Positions 1-9,367 of a stretch of DNA of 64,000 bases are shown here, one piece after another. The DNA is from Pseudomonadota bacterium (GTDB lineage: Bacteria; Pseudomonadota; Alphaproteobacteria; GCA-2731375). The number at the start of each line of letters is the position of its first letter. Within the stretch, counting starts at the first letter, position 1. The notes beneath the pieces were generated by a model, which saw only the letters and a list, made by a program, of their open reading frames with translations, was not told where the DNA came from and made no database searches. Both the position numbers and the translations under genes were made by a program. The DNA lies in contig JAQBYC010000005.1 of NCBI GenBank assembly GCA_027623205.1, forward strand, positions 20,209-84,208, read 5' to 3'.

Positions 1-165
1 CATTGACCGTCAGCCGCCGAGCCAGCCAGGAACTGCGCGATAACATGAGACGAAACCGCAAATCTTTGCCATTGTTTGATTTTGGCGAACGGCGAAGCAA
101 CAGATCGAACTAGCCGGAAACCGATTAACTGAAGATACGAATAAGAAAACAAGGGTGCCTGCACG
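1..165. other. Leader region, no gene recognised
   Basis: No open frame here looks like a real protein; the minus-strand frame across 10-342 runs antisense into the flotillin gene and is best read as a shadow. The stretch probably carries the promoter of the gene starting at 166, but no clear -35/-10 pair stands out. A purine-rich AAGGGTG lies 9 bases before the ATG and may serve as a weak ribosome-binding site. Confidence 0.4.
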
Positions 166-2982
166 ATGTATGAAGTTGGAATTGCGTTGTTCATTACGGC
201 CATCGTCGTCCTCGCGATCCTGTATATTATTTCCATCTGGATTTATAAGCGGGCGCCGTCGAATATGTGCTTTATCCGCACGGGCTTTGGCGGCACCAGG
301 GTCTGTTTGGGCCAGGGCGCCTTGGTCCTGCCGGTTTTTCATGAAGTATCGTGGGTCTCGCTTGAAACCCTGAAGCTGATCATTTCCCGGTCACGGGATC
401 AGGCGATCCTGACCTCGGACAATATTCGCATCGACGCGGTGGTCGAACTGTACACCCACGTTGGCCATACGGAAGACGCGGTGTTGACCGCTTCACGCAG
501 CCTGGGCGAAAAGACCTTTGATTCCGACAAGGTACGCAATCTGTTGGAAGCCAAAGTCGTCGGCGCCCTGCGCAGCTTTGCCGCGACCAAGACCTTGAAG
601 GAACTGCATCAAAACCGTGACGCCTTTTCCACCGACATCCGCAACGGTGTCACCGAAAGCTTCACCGCCAACGGGCTGGTCCTGGAGGAAGTCTCGATCG
701 TCACCCTGGAACAGTCAGGCAAGGAATTCTTCCGCACCGACAACGTGTTTGATGCCGAGGGTTTGAAGGTGATTACCGAGATTACCTCGGAGGCGCGGCG
801 CAAGGTGCATGACACGGAAAAACGCACCACGGTGTCGATCCGCCAGAAGGATCTGGATACCCAGTTGGAACTGTTGGAGATCGAGCGGCACGAAGCCGTG
901 GCCCGGGCCAATCAGGACAAGGAAATCGCCAACGAACAGGCCAAACAACTGGGTGAAAAGCAGATCTATGTGCTGGATCAGCGCATGGCGGTCGAGCAAA
1001 AGGAAATCGACAACGAAAAATCCCTGGAACGCATCCGTACCGATCGGGATCTGGCGGTAACGGAGGAAGCCAAGCGCCGTGAAATCGCCGAAATTCAAAA
1101 AGAACTCGCCCTGGAGACGGAGCGCCGAGACCGGGAAATCAATTTGATCGCCAAGGCGCGGGAAGAGGAATTGGCCAACATCAGCCGCAACCTGACCTTG
1201 GAATTGGCCGAACGGGATCGCCAGATCGAGCTGGTTGGCAAGGCCAAGGATACCGAGCTGGCGGAAATCGACCGTGTCCTATCGCGGGAGCGGGCCGAAA
1301 AGCAGCGGGAAATCGAACTATCCCAAAAGGAGAGAGAGCGTCAACAGTCAGAGATCGCGCGCATCACCGCCGTCATGGCGGACGAGGAAGCGGCCCGTGA
1401 TGCCCGCCACAACGCAGCCGAAGAGGCCGCCCTGTCGGTGCGCAAACGGGCGCTGCAAACCCGATTGGAAATGCTGGAACTGGACAAACAGGACAGCTTT
1501 GCCGCCGCCCGGCAGGAACAGGAAGTGGCCAACGAGAAGGCCCGTGTCCTGAGCGAGCAGCAACGTTTCATTCTGGATCGCCGCTGGGAGGTGGAGCAGG
1601 AAGAAATCACCAAGGCCGAGGCATTGGAAAAAGCCCGCCTACAAAAGGACACGGCCGTTATCGAGGAGAGCAAAGCGAAGCAAACCGCGGAGATCATGCG
1701 TTCCTTGTCACGCGAATCCGCGGAACGGGACCGCGAGATTGCTTTGGTCGGCAAGACGCAGGAATTGGAGCGGGCGGAAATCCGCCGCACCCTGGCCCGG
1801 GAACAGGAAGAACGGGACCGCGAGATTGCCATGGTCGCAAAAGCCAAGGAACTGGAACAGGTGGAGGTCCAGAAAAATCTGGCGATAGAGTTGGAGATGC
1901 GCCAGCGAGACATCGCCCTGATCGAGAAGGACAAGGAACGCGAGGCTGCGGACATCCGCCGTTTCCTGGCCCGTGAGATGGAGGAACGCAACCGCGAAAT
2001 CGCCCTGGTGGAGAAGACCAAGGAACTGGAGTCCGCGGAGGTGCAGCGCCTGACCACGACGGCGGAAAAGGAAAGCGCCCAACACCGGGTCGAATCCGTC
2101 CGCTTGCTGGCGGATGCCGAACGCGCCAAGGAAATCGAGCAGATCAATGCGGAAATGCTGGCGGAAATCCGCCGTATCGACGAGGAAAGCAAAGCGGCCA
2201 TCACCCGCATGCATATGATTACCCAATCGGAAGCGCGGAAACTGTCGGCGGAACAGGAATCGGATGCCACCATGATCCGCGCCCGCGCGTCGGCCGAGGC
2301 CCAGAAGATTTCCGCCGAAGGCATCGAGCGGGAGGCGGGTGCGAAAGGCCGGGCGGAAATGGAGATCGAGGCCCTGCGCGTCATCAATACCCAGCGTATG
2401 TTGGAGGCGGAGGCCAGCGGCATGGAAGCCAAGGCGGATGCCCTGAAAAAATACAACGACGCCGCCACCTTCCTGGAACTGGCGAAGCTGTCTATCGAGG
2501 CCGACCGGGATGTCCATATCGATCAGGCCCGCGCCATGGGCAATGCCCTGGAAGGGGCGCAGATCCGCATGTATGGCGGCGGCGACGGCACGGTCGACAC
2601 CATTCGCGGTCTGTTTACACAGGGCTTTGGCGTGGGCGAGGTACTGGAAGGCTTTGCCCAATCCATGCCCGACGGCCTGCGCCAGAAGTTTACCGCCAAC
2701 GGCCTGCGTGGCCTGTTCGGCCGCCCCTACGGACAGGGCGGCCTGCGGCAGGCGGCGGCGCATCTTTCGGCCTTGGTCGATACCACCTTGAGCACGAAGA
2801 AGGCCCGCGAAGCCAATTTCCCCGAGGCGCTGGAGAAACTCATCAAGGCGGCCGGCGACGACGAGACCATGGCCCAGACCCTGGCCATGCTGAAGGAGCT
2901 GAATAGCCAGGGTGCATTCGACAAGGTGTCTTTCGACAACGTCTGGAATATCATGCAGGCCGTGGCGAAGACGGCAGACTAG
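166..2982 (+). CDS. Flotillin-like SPFH/band-7 protein with duplicated coiled coil
   Basis: 938-residue membrane-anchored scaffold of the flotillin/SPFH type, expected to oligomerise at the cytoplasmic membrane. One N-terminal hydrophobic helix (about residues 7-27) is followed by an SPFH-like domain (about 35-210) and a very long charged coiled coil (about 210-790) rich in Glu, Arg, Lys and Ala; the last 120 residues are Gly/Ala-rich and globular. The coiled coil holds a tandem duplication: residues from about 226 (TQLELLEIE) recur from about 426 (TRLEMLELD) with a 200-residue offset, and both copies end in short repeats of the form ERDREIALVxK. Flotillins are usually about 450-650 residues, so this one is enlarged mainly by the duplication. 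An SPFH fold is family inference; the precise role is unknown. The ABC ATPase gene follows 23 bases later. Confidence 0.85.
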   Translation: MYEVGIALFITAIVVLAILYIISIWIYKRAPSNMCFIRTGFGGTRVCLGQGALVLPVFHEVSWVSLETLKLIISRSRDQAILTSDNIRIDAVVELYTHVGHTEDAVLTASRSLGEKTFDSDKVRNLLEAKVVGALRSFAATKTLKELHQNRDAFSTDIRNGVTESFTANGLVLEEVSIVTLEQSGKEFFRTDNVFDAEGLKVITEITSEARRKVHDTEKRTTVSIRQKDLDTQLELLEIERHEAVARANQDKEIANEQAKQLGEKQIYVLDQRMAVEQKEIDNEKSLERIRTDRDLAVTEEAKRREIAEIQKELALETERRDREINLIAKAREEELANISRNLTLELAERDRQIELVGKAKDTELAEIDRVLSRERAEKQREIELSQKERERQQSEIARITAVMADEEAARDARHNAAEEAALSVRKRALQTRLEMLELDKQDSFAAARQEQEVANEKARVLSEQQRFILDRRWEVEQEEITKAEALEKARLQKDTAVIEESKAKQTAEIMRSLSRESAERDREIALVGKTQELERAEIRRTLAREQEERDREIAMVAKAKELEQVEVQKNLAIELEMRQRDIALIEKDKEREAADIRRFLAREMEERNREIALVEKTKELESAEVQRLTTTAEKESAQHRVESVRLLADAERAKEIEQINAEMLAEIRRIDEESKAAITRMHMITQSEARKLSAEQESDATMIRARASAEAQKISAEGIEREAGAKGRAEMEIEALRVINTQRMLEAEASGMEAKADALKKYNDAATFLELAKLSIEADRDVHIDQARAMGNALEGAQIRMYGGGDGTVDTIRGLFTQGFGVGEVLEGFAQSMPDGLRQKFTANGLRGLFGRPYGQGGLRQAAAHLSALVDTTLSTKKAREANFPEALEKLIKAAGDDETMAQTLAMLKELNSQGAFDKVSFDNVWNIMQAVAKTAD

Positions 2983-3005
2983 GCCGCGGGCCACCGGGCA
3001 CGATC

Positions 3006-4115
3006 ATGGCCGAACTTGACGTCGTCCTAGAGCATGTGGACAAGACCTTCCCGGGCAATACCCGGGCTGTCATCGACTTCAACGCCGAGATCGAGCATGG
3101 CGAATTCGTCTCCATGCTAGGCCCGTCGGGCTGCGGCAAGACGACGCTGTTGCGGATGATCGGCGGCTTGGAGGAGGTTACCTCCGGCCGTATCTTCATC
3201 TCCGGCAAGGATGTCACGGACCTGCCGCCGTCCCAGCGCGACACCTCGATGATGTTTCAAAGTTTCGCCTTGTTCCCCCACCGCACGGTTTTCCAGAATG
3301 TCGGGTTCAGCCTGAAGATGCAGGGGATCGACAAAAGCATCGCCGACCGGCGGGTGTGGGCAATGCTGGAAACCGTCGGCCTGGACCAATTATCGTCGCG
3401 CCGGCCTTCCGATCTATCGGGCGGCCAGCAACAGCGCGTGGCCCTGGCCCGGGCCTTGATCAGCGAGCCTACGGTGTTGTTGCTGGACGAGCCCCTGGGC
3501 GCACTGGATTACAACCTGCGTCAGACCATGATGGTCGAACTGAAGAAGATCCAGCAGGACACCGGCATCACCTTCATCATGGTCACTCATTCCCAACAGG
3601 AAGCCATGTCAATGGCCGACAAGGTTATCGTGATGAGTGATGCAATGGTGCAGCAAATTGGCTCTTCCCGGGAAATTCACGAGAACCCGCGCAACCGCTT
3701 CGTCGCAGAGTTCATCGGCAACAACAATATTTTCAAGGGCGTCATCCGTTCTCGCAGCGGCTCCATGGTATTTATCGAAGCCGGCGAACAGCTTTATTAT
3801 GTCCGCGTGCCCGAGCATATCCGCCAGGTCCCTATTGGCCAGGAAGCTCATTTTTCCGTACGCGCCGATCTGATGCATACGGGTGACAACCCTCAGATGG
3901 CCAACAAGATCATCGGCCGCTATTTGGCGACGGAATTCCTGGGCACGCTGGAAACGGACGTGTTCGAAGTGACGCCGGGCCATTTCATTCATGTGGAACA
4001 GCATCGTCACCTGTCGGATACCACCTATAAGGTCGGCGAGCGTGAAACCCTGTGTTTCGCGGCCAATTCCGGCATGCTATTGGAAGAAACCCGGCGGCCC
4101 GATGATAGGGTCTAA
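3006..4115 (+). CDS. ABC transporter ATP-binding protein, polyamine/Fe type (PotA-like)
   Basis: 369-residue ATPase driving an importer of the spermidine/putrescine-type family. Walker A GPSGCGKTT is at about residue 38, the signature LSGGQQQRVALARAL at about 138, and Walker B VLLLDEPLGALD follows, with the switch histidine in IMVTHSQQEA. A C-terminal TOBE-like regulatory region (about 270-355) fits PotA length. It heads a plus-strand run with the FAD oxidoreductase, uronate-dehydrogenase-like and enolase-superfamily genes. The matching permeases and binding protein lie at 7.4-10.7 kb on the other strand, so the transporter is split between two convergent units. The start has a poor Shine-Dalgarno. 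The substrate cannot be read from the ATPase. Confidence 0.9.
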   Translation: MAELDVVLEHVDKTFPGNTRAVIDFNAEIEHGEFVSMLGPSGCGKTTLLRMIGGLEEVTSGRIFISGKDVTDLPPSQRDTSMMFQSFALFPHRTVFQNVGFSLKMQGIDKSIADRRVWAMLETVGLDQLSSRRPSDLSGGQQQRVALARALISEPTVLLLDEPLGALDYNLRQTMMVELKKIQQDTGITFIMVTHSQQEAMSMADKVIVMSDAMVQQIGSSREIHENPRNRFVAEFIGNNNIFKGVIRSRSGSMVFIEAGEQLYYVRVPEHIRQVPIGQEAHFSVRADLMHTGDNPQMANKIIGRYLATEFLGTLETDVFEVTPGHFIHVEQHRHLSDTTYKVGERETLCFAANSGMLLEETRRPDDRV

Positions 4116-4132
4116 CGCATGGAGGCGAGTGG

Positions 4133-5413
4133 ATGGATAGAACCGCCGATGTCGTGGTAATCGGTGCCGGGATCGCCGGCACGGCCGCCGCCTATTATCT
4201 CGCCAAGGGCGGTGCAAAAGTGGTGGTCTGCGAAAAGGGCGAGATTGCCGGCGAGCAATCCAGCCGCAACTGGGGTTTTGTCCGCCAACAGGGCCGGGAC
4301 CCGGCGGAAATCCCCCTGATGATGGAAGCCAATAAGATCTGGCGCGGCCTGGAACGCGAATTGAATGCCGATCTGGAATGGCTTGCGGCCGGCAACCTGG
4401 TGACCTTCGCGACAGAAGAAGAGCGTGCGGGTTGGGAAAACTGGCAGAAAACGGCAGCGCAATACGGGCTTTCATCCCGCATTCTGGGCCGGACCGAGTT
4501 GGAAGCAATGGTCCCCGGCAATGCCTTCGACTGCCTGGGCGGCATCTTCACTGAAAGTGACGGCCAGGCGGAACCGGCCAAGGTTACCGCCGCCCTGGCC
4601 CGCGCCGCAGAGGGCCGGGGCGCTGAATTTTTCAGCCAATGCGCCGTCTATGAGGTGGAGACGACCGGGGGCGCCGTATCAGGCGTGATAACCGAACGGG
4701 GCGCCATTCGGGCCCCAGTCGTGGTCTGCGCCGCCGGTGCCTGGTCGAGCCGGATGCTGCGCACCCTTGGCTTGAGATTGCCACAGATGTGGGTGAAGGG
4801 CTCGGTAGCGCGCACCACGCCGGGTCCGATCATATCGCATACCGCAACCTGGACCGGCGTCGCCTTTCGCCAACGGCGGGACGGCACTTTCAACATCGCC
4901 ACCCGCTCCGCCGATCACGACCTGACCATCGATAGCCTGTTGAACATGCCGGCCTTCCTGGGCAGTTTCGCCCGCAACAAGCGGGCCATCAAGCTGCACC
5001 TGAACCGCCTGTCCCTCGAATTGATCGCGGGCAGTTTCTCCACAGCCGCGCTGGGCCGTGAATTGACCAGCCACCGTATCCTGGATCCAGCGCCAAATCA
5101 TCGGGTACTGCGGCGGACCTTGGCTGAACTGCACCGCCTATTGCCAGCCACGGCGGCAGTTGAGATTGACCGAAGTTGGGCCGGTTATATCGACATGACC
5201 CCGGATATGTTGCCCGCGATTGATGCCGTCAGCCAGCCATCCGGCCTGATCATGGCCACCGGCTTCTCGGGTCACGGCTTTGGCATGGGGCCGATCGTGG
5301 GCCGTCTGGTCGCCGAACTGATCCAACGCGGCAAACCCTCCCTGGACCTCGGCGCGTTTCGTTTTGGCCGCTTCCACGACGGCACGAAACTGAAACCCCA
5401 CAGCGTAGTGTGA
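4133..5413 (+). CDS. FAD-dependent oxidoreductase (DadA/GlpO-like fold)
   Basis: 426-residue flavoprotein. The N-terminus carries the FAD-binding Rossmann motif VVVIGAGIAGTAAAYYLAKGG followed by the acidic E of VVVCEKG. The segment GEQSSRNWGFVRQQGRD resembles the flavin-contact loop of D-amino-acid/sarcosine/glutamylputrescine-type oxidases. A second flavin-contact motif near the C-terminus, IMATGFSGHGFGMGPIVG, closes the site. Such enzymes oxidise a C-N bond of an amine or amino acid and pass electrons to oxygen or the respiratory chain. Its place between a Pot-type ATPase and a uronate-dehydrogenase-like enzyme suggests it acts on the imported substrate, perhaps an amino-sugar acid or polyamine derivative; that is inference. 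Confidence 0.85.
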   Translation: MDRTADVVVIGAGIAGTAAAYYLAKGGAKVVVCEKGEIAGEQSSRNWGFVRQQGRDPAEIPLMMEANKIWRGLERELNADLEWLAAGNLVTFATEEERAGWENWQKTAAQYGLSSRILGRTELEAMVPGNAFDCLGGIFTESDGQAEPAKVTAALARAAEGRGAEFFSQCAVYEVETTGGAVSGVITERGAIRAPVVVCAAGAWSSRMLRTLGLRLPQMWVKGSVARTTPGPIISHTATWTGVAFRQRRDGTFNIATRSADHDLTIDSLLNMPAFLGSFARNKRAIKLHLNRLSLELIAGSFSTAALGRELTSHRILDPAPNHRVLRRTLAELHRLLPATAAVEIDRSWAGYIDMTPDMLPAIDAVSQPSGLIMATGFSGHGFGMGPIVGRLVAELIQRGKPSLDLGAFRFGRFHDGTKLKPHSVV

Positions 5414-5426
5414 CAGGGGCAGGACG

Positions 5427-6260
5427 ATGGGCAAGCAGACAGAGACCATGGAAACAGTCCTGATCACCGGCGCCGCGGGTGGCATCGGCACGCGCCTGCG
5501 TCAATTACTGAAAGGCGTCTATCCGCGATTACTTCTCAGCGACCGGGAGAGGCCCGCCGACTTGGCGGCCAACGAGGAATTCATCCCTGCCGAGCTTGCC
5601 GACATGGCGCAGATGGAAAATCTGCTGCAAGGCGTCGATGGCGTTATCCATCTGGGCGGGCGTGCCATGGAGGATGAATGGGCGGTCATCCATCAGGCCA
5701 ACATTCTAGGTTGCCACAATTTATTCGAAGCCGCGCGCCTGAATGGCACCCGCCGGGTGGTCTTCGCCTCGTCAAACCACGCCATCGGGTTCTATCCACG
5801 CCATCGCCGCATTACCGTTGACGAAAAGGTCCGCCCCGATAGCCGCTATGGCGTTTCCAAGGCCTTTGGCGAGGCCCTTGGCGCCTTCTATGCGGAGAAG
5901 TTCGGTTTGGGCGTTCTGGCTATCCGGATCGGCAATGTCGACGACTATCCGGTCGACGAACGGCGCCTGTCAATCTGGATCAGTCCGCGCGATCTGGTGC
6001 AATTGATCCGCATTGGCCTCGAGCACCCCGGCCTACGCCATGAAATCGTCTGGGGGGCATCCGACAACGCGCGCGGTTGGTGGGATAACGAACCGGCATA
6101 CCGGCTTGGCTATCGCCCGGATGATCATGCCGAAGAGCATGCCGCACGGGCCCTGGCCGCCCAGGCCGGCCGGCCCGGCGATCCGGTTGGCGACCATTTC
6201 CAGGGCGGTGAGTTCTGCAGCATGGAATTCTCCGGGCCGATGCCCGACGGGAAGGCATGA
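5427..6260 (+). CDS. NAD-dependent uronate-dehydrogenase-like epimerase-fold protein
   Basis: 277-residue extended SDR. The NAD-binding glycine motif GAAGGIGTRL lies near residue 14, VIHLGGRAMEDEW near 75, the serine segment VVFASSNHAIGFYPR near 110 and the catalytic pair in RYGVSKAFGEA near 140; RGWWDN and the LGYRPDDHAEE tail follow. This ordered set of motifs is typical of bacterial uronate dehydrogenases, which oxidise D-galacturonate or D-glucuronate to the aldarolactone. The stop codon overlaps the start of the next gene by 4 bases, so the two are translationally coupled. A sugar-acid dehydrogenase beside an enolase-superfamily enzyme matches the known Udh plus galactarolactone cycloisomerase logic; the actual sugar is not determined. 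Confidence 0.8.
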   Translation: MGKQTETMETVLITGAAGGIGTRLRQLLKGVYPRLLLSDRERPADLAANEEFIPAELADMAQMENLLQGVDGVIHLGGRAMEDEWAVIHQANILGCHNLFEAARLNGTRRVVFASSNHAIGFYPRHRRITVDEKVRPDSRYGVSKAFGEALGAFYAEKFGLGVLAIRIGNVDDYPVDERRLSIWISPRDLVQLIRIGLEHPGLRHEIVWGASDNARGWWDNEPAYRLGYRPDDHAEEHAARALAAQAGRPGDPVGDHFQGGEFCSMEFSGPMPDGKA

Positions 6261-7441
6261 CCGTGGCGACAATCGAAGCGGTTGATTTCTTTTACCTGCG
6301 CATGCCGGAGGTCGAAGCGATTGCCGACAACAGCCAGGATTCCCTGCTGGTTCGGGTTGCCAGCGGCAACGACGTGGGGTGGGGTGAATGCGACGCCGCG
6401 CCCCTGGTCTCCATCGCCTCCTTCATCGCGCCCATGTCCCATGGGATCTGCCGGCCGGTTCAGGATTCCGTCCTGGGCCAACTCCTGGACAGCCCCGCGG
6501 ACATTGCCCGCATCAACAAACTTGTGCGGGCCAACGGCCTCGATCTGTTGCAGACCTCGCATACCCTGGCAGGCATCGATATGGCCATGTGGGATCTGTT
6601 GGGCCGGCGCCGGGGCGAACCGGTCTGGCGCCTGCTTGGCCATGAGCAAAGCCATGGCAAGACCCCGTATGCATCGCAGCTATTCGGTGATGATCCGGCG
6701 GAAACCCTGGCCAAGGGCAAGGCGCAACGGGACCGGGGCTTTCGCGCCGTAAAGTTCGGCTGGGGACCTTACGGACAGGGCGATGCACGAAGCGATAGGG
6801 AACATATTGCCGCCGCCCGCGAAGGCCTGGGTGAAGAGGGGATACTACTGGTCGATGCCGGCACGGTCTGGGTTGATGACCTGGAGGCCGCCAGCGCCCG
6901 CCTCGAGGCCCTCAAGACCCACCGGGCAACCTGGCTGGAAGAACCATTCATCTCCCCTGCCCTGGCCGCCTATCGCCAGTTGGCTGAATTGGCCGCGCCC
7001 TTGCGTTTGGCGGGCGGCGAAGGCGCCCATAATTTCCATATGGCGCAACAGATGATCGATTATGCCGGTATCGGTTATGTGCAGATCGACGCCGGGCGCA
7101 TGGGTATCACCGATGCCAAGTCGGTTGCCGACTACGCCGCCCAGCGTGATGTCCGCTTCGTCAATCATACTTTTAATTCGCACCTCGCGCTCAGCGCCTC
7201 GTTGCAACCCTTCGCCGGACACGAAAAGGATGACATCTGCGAGTACCCGGTGGAAGCCAGGCCCCTGGCCCGCGAAATCACCCAAAGCATGATTGAACGC
7301 GACGCCAATGGCCTGATCCGCGCGCCTGACGCCCCCGGTCTGGGTCTGGAAATTGATACCGCCGCCATGGCCCGCTATCTGGTCCAGGTCGAGATCAAGA
7401 TCGATGGCGAAATGCTTTATACCACGCCCGCGTTACCGTGA
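6257..7441 (+). CDS. Enolase-superfamily enzyme (mandelate racemase/muconate lactonizing type)
   Basis: 394-residue enzyme that should abstract a proton alpha to a carboxylate, giving an enolate held by a metal ion. Visible elements are a capping N-terminal domain, AVKFGWG on the second barrel strand, the metal-ligand series VDAGTVW (Asp), WLEEPFI (Glu) and AGGEGAHN (Glu), and a late His in VNHTFNSHLALSAS. A His general base fits the mandelate-racemase or galactarolactone/aldarate subgroup more than muconate cycloisomerase. It follows the uronate-dehydrogenase-like gene with a 4-base overlap, so an aldarolactone or aldonate is the likely substrate. It converges on, and overlaps by 9 bases, the permease gene on the other strand. 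Confidence 0.8.
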   Translation: MTVATIEAVDFFYLRMPEVEAIADNSQDSLLVRVASGNDVGWGECDAAPLVSIASFIAPMSHGICRPVQDSVLGQLLDSPADIARINKLVRANGLDLLQTSHTLAGIDMAMWDLLGRRRGEPVWRLLGHEQSHGKTPYASQLFGDDPAETLAKGKAQRDRGFRAVKFGWGPYGQGDARSDREHIAAAREGLGEEGILLVDAGTVWVDDLEAASARLEALKTHRATWLEEPFISPALAAYRQLAELAAPLRLAGGEGAHNFHMAQQMIDYAGIGYVQIDAGRMGITDAKSVADYAAQRDVRFVNHTFNSHLALSASLQPFAGHEKDDICEYPVEARPLAREITQSMIERDANGLIRAPDAPGLGLEIDTAAMARYLVQVEIKIDGEMLYTTPALP

Positions 7442-8260
7442 CCGCCGATAGAGAATCGTATAGATTCCCAGGAAAATCGAGATCATCAGCAACGAAAATA
7501 GGGTCGAGGCCGTCCCCAGCGCGAACAGGGTCGGGCGGATACGTTGGGTCATGGAGGCGTTGATATCCAGGGGCAGCGTATTCTGGGCCCCGGCCAACAG
7601 GGTGGTCCGGGCGAATTCGTCGTAGGACAGGGTGAAACCGAACAGACCGGCGGCAACCACCCCAGGCGTGATCAGGGGGAACGTCACTTCCTTGAACACC
7701 GTCCATTCATCGGCGCCCATATCGCGTGCCGCCTCCTCCAGCCTGGAATCAAAGCGGTTGAAGACCGCCATCATCACCAGATAGCCAAACGGCAGGGCCC
7801 AGATGACATGGACCGCCAAACCGGATGTATACCAGGCCGGCGCCAGGCCCAATTGCCGCAGCAGAATGGCCATCCCCAGACTGAGTAACACGCCCGGCAC
7901 CATCAGGCCGGTCAGAATAGTGTAAAACAGGACATTGGAAAAAAGAAACGACTTGCGAAAGGCCATCGCCAGCATGGTCGAAAACAGCGCCGTGAGCACC
8001 ATCACCATCAAGGCCAGAATGATGGACCGGCCCATGGCCCCCTGCATGTCGCCCACCGTTGAAGGTTCCAGCAGTTTGTTCCACCAATACAGGCTGAAGC
8101 CCCGCATGGGGAACGAGGTGCCGCCGCGCTGGCCCTGAAATGACAGCACGAACATGGCGAACATGGGGCCGTAGATGAACAGCAGGAAGATTACGTAATA
8201 GATGGAGAAGCCGGTTTTCACCCGCAACTTGCGCCAACGCTCCGGTGTCCTGCGCGCCAT
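7433..8260 (-). CDS. ABC transporter permease, PotC type
   Basis: 275-residue inner-membrane permease with about six hydrophobic helices (the first near residues 15-38). The cytoplasmic EAA coupling loop, EEAARDMGADEWTVFKEVTFP, near residue 170 contacts the ATPase. Length and layout match PotC/PotI proteins. It lies 5 bases downstream of the PotB-type permease gene and is surely co-transcribed with it. It would pair with the ATPase encoded at 3006-4115. Its 3' end overlaps the 3' end of the enolase-superfamily gene by 9 bases, tail to tail. Confidence 0.9.
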   Translation of the reverse strand: MARRTPERWRKLRVKTGFSIYYVIFLLFIYGPMFAMFVLSFQGQRGGTSFPMRGFSLYWWNKLLEPSTVGDMQGAMGRSIILALMVMVLTALFSTMLAMAFRKSFLFSNVLFYTILTGLMVPGVLLSLGMAILLRQLGLAPAWYTSGLAVHVIWALPFGYLVMMAVFNRFDSRLEEAARDMGADEWTVFKEVTFPLITPGVVAAGLFGFTLSYDEFARTTLLAGAQNTLPLDINASMTQRIRPTLFALGTASTLFSLLMISIFLGIYTILYRRSR

Positions 8261-8265
8261 TGGCG

Positions 8266-9246
8266 TTACAACTCTTTCCGGATATCGACGACGCGCAAGA
8301 TGACGACGATGCCAATAACCATGGCCAGCATCAACATCAACGCATTGACGGCGGCAAACGGATAGTTCGCGATACCGTAATAATTGAGGATCACGGTGCC
8401 GGCGGTGGAGGTCTTGCCGCCATAGACCACGACCGCGGTGGCGAATTCACCCATAATCATGACGAAAATGAAAATCATCCCAATGGCGACGCCGGGCAGC
8501 GACATGGGACCGATTATTTCGCGGAAAATCTGAAACGGGGTGGCGCCCATGTCGGTGGCGGCTTCCAAAATGTCTTTGTCGATCTTGGCCAGCGAAAAGA
8601 ACATCGGCCCGATCCCCAGCACCACATAGATCTGCACCAATGCCATGGTGTAGCCGAACTCGGAATAAAACAGAAAACTGACCGGTTCGTCGACAATGCC
8701 GAGGCCAAGCAGGGCCTGATTGATCAGACCACGGCGGCCCAGCATGGGCAGCCAGGCCACGGCCCGGATCAAATACGAGGTCCAGAAGGGCACCATGCAC
8801 AACAGGAACAACGCCAATTGCCATTTGAAGGCCTGCACCTGCATGGCCAGAAAATAGGCGATGGGATAGCCCACGATCAGACACAGAAGCATGGTCACGA
8901 GGGTGAAATAAACCGTGGAACCAAGCGTCCGGATAAATACGCTGGGCAGTAGGAAGCGATCCGCGTCAGGATCGAAAAAGCCCTTGGTGTAAAAATACTC
9001 CCCGTAGAATTCCAGGGAAAAGGCCGGGCTCAAACCTTGGGGCGAATTCTCCCAGAAACTGAAAATGACAATGGAGACCAGCGGGACAACCAGAAACAGG
9101 ATAAGCCAGATGGCCGCGGGCGTTATCAGCCAGACCGTGGCGAAGCCTTCCTCGGTATGGCTGATCTTGGCTTGGATCGCCAGGTCATCCGGCGCGGGTT
9201 GGCCGCCGATCAAGCCTGTATGATATAATTCGCTAACTTTTGACAT
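8266..9246 (-). CDS. ABC transporter permease, PotB type
   Basis: 326-residue permease. After a hydrophilic 35-residue N-terminus come six hydrophobic helices, beginning with IWLILFLVVPLVSIVIFSF. The EAA loop EAATDMGATPFQIFREIIGP near residue 230 marks the ATPase contact. A longer N-terminus and a large periplasmic loop after helix 1 are usual for PotB/PotH relatives. It is the first permease gene after the binding-protein gene, separated from it by a terminator-like hairpin, and is followed by the PotC-type gene. Confidence 0.9.
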   Translation of the reverse strand: MSKVSELYHTGLIGGQPAPDDLAIQAKISHTEEGFATVWLITPAAIWLILFLVVPLVSIVIFSFWENSPQGLSPAFSLEFYGEYFYTKGFFDPDADRFLLPSVFIRTLGSTVYFTLVTMLLCLIVGYPIAYFLAMQVQAFKWQLALFLLCMVPFWTSYLIRAVAWLPMLGRRGLINQALLGLGIVDEPVSFLFYSEFGYTMALVQIYVVLGIGPMFFSLAKIDKDILEAATDMGATPFQIFREIIGPMSLPGVAIGMIFIFVMIMGEFATAVVVYGGKTSTAGTVILNYYGIANYPFAAVNALMLMLAMVIGIVVILRVVDIRKEL

Positions 9247-9276
9247 GCACGACCAAGATCAAATAGCGGCCTAGGG

Positions 9277-9317
9277 AAAAAAGCGGCCGGCGCGGCAAAT
9301 GCCGCACCGACCGCTTT
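9277..9317 (-). terminator. Intercistronic hairpin between binding protein and permeases
   Basis: A long imperfect inverted repeat (left arm AAAGCGG-C-CGG-C-GCGGC, loop AAAT, mirrored right arm) sits between the binding-protein gene and its permeases. Read on the minus strand the stem is followed by a run of six T, the form of an intrinsic terminator. Partial termination here would give more binding protein than permease, as is common in ABC import operons. Confidence 0.7.
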
Positions 9318-9346
9318 ATTATTCCATGTCCGCTCCGAATTAGGAA

Positions 9347-9360
9347 CGGCCTAAAGGCCG
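9347..9360. other. Small perfect hairpin after binding-protein gene
   Basis: CGGCC-TAAA-GGCCG lies 7 bases past the stop codon of the binding-protein gene on the minus strand. It could protect the 3' end of the upstream message or act with the larger hairpin at 9277-9317. No T run follows. Confidence 0.4.
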
Positions 9361-9367
9361 AAGATCA

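Noticed and set aside
1341-2468. Long open frame antisense to the flotillin gene
   Set aside because: Ser/Arg/Ala-rich product mirrors the Glu/Ala/Arg codons of the sense coiled coil; no ribosome-binding site or family motif.
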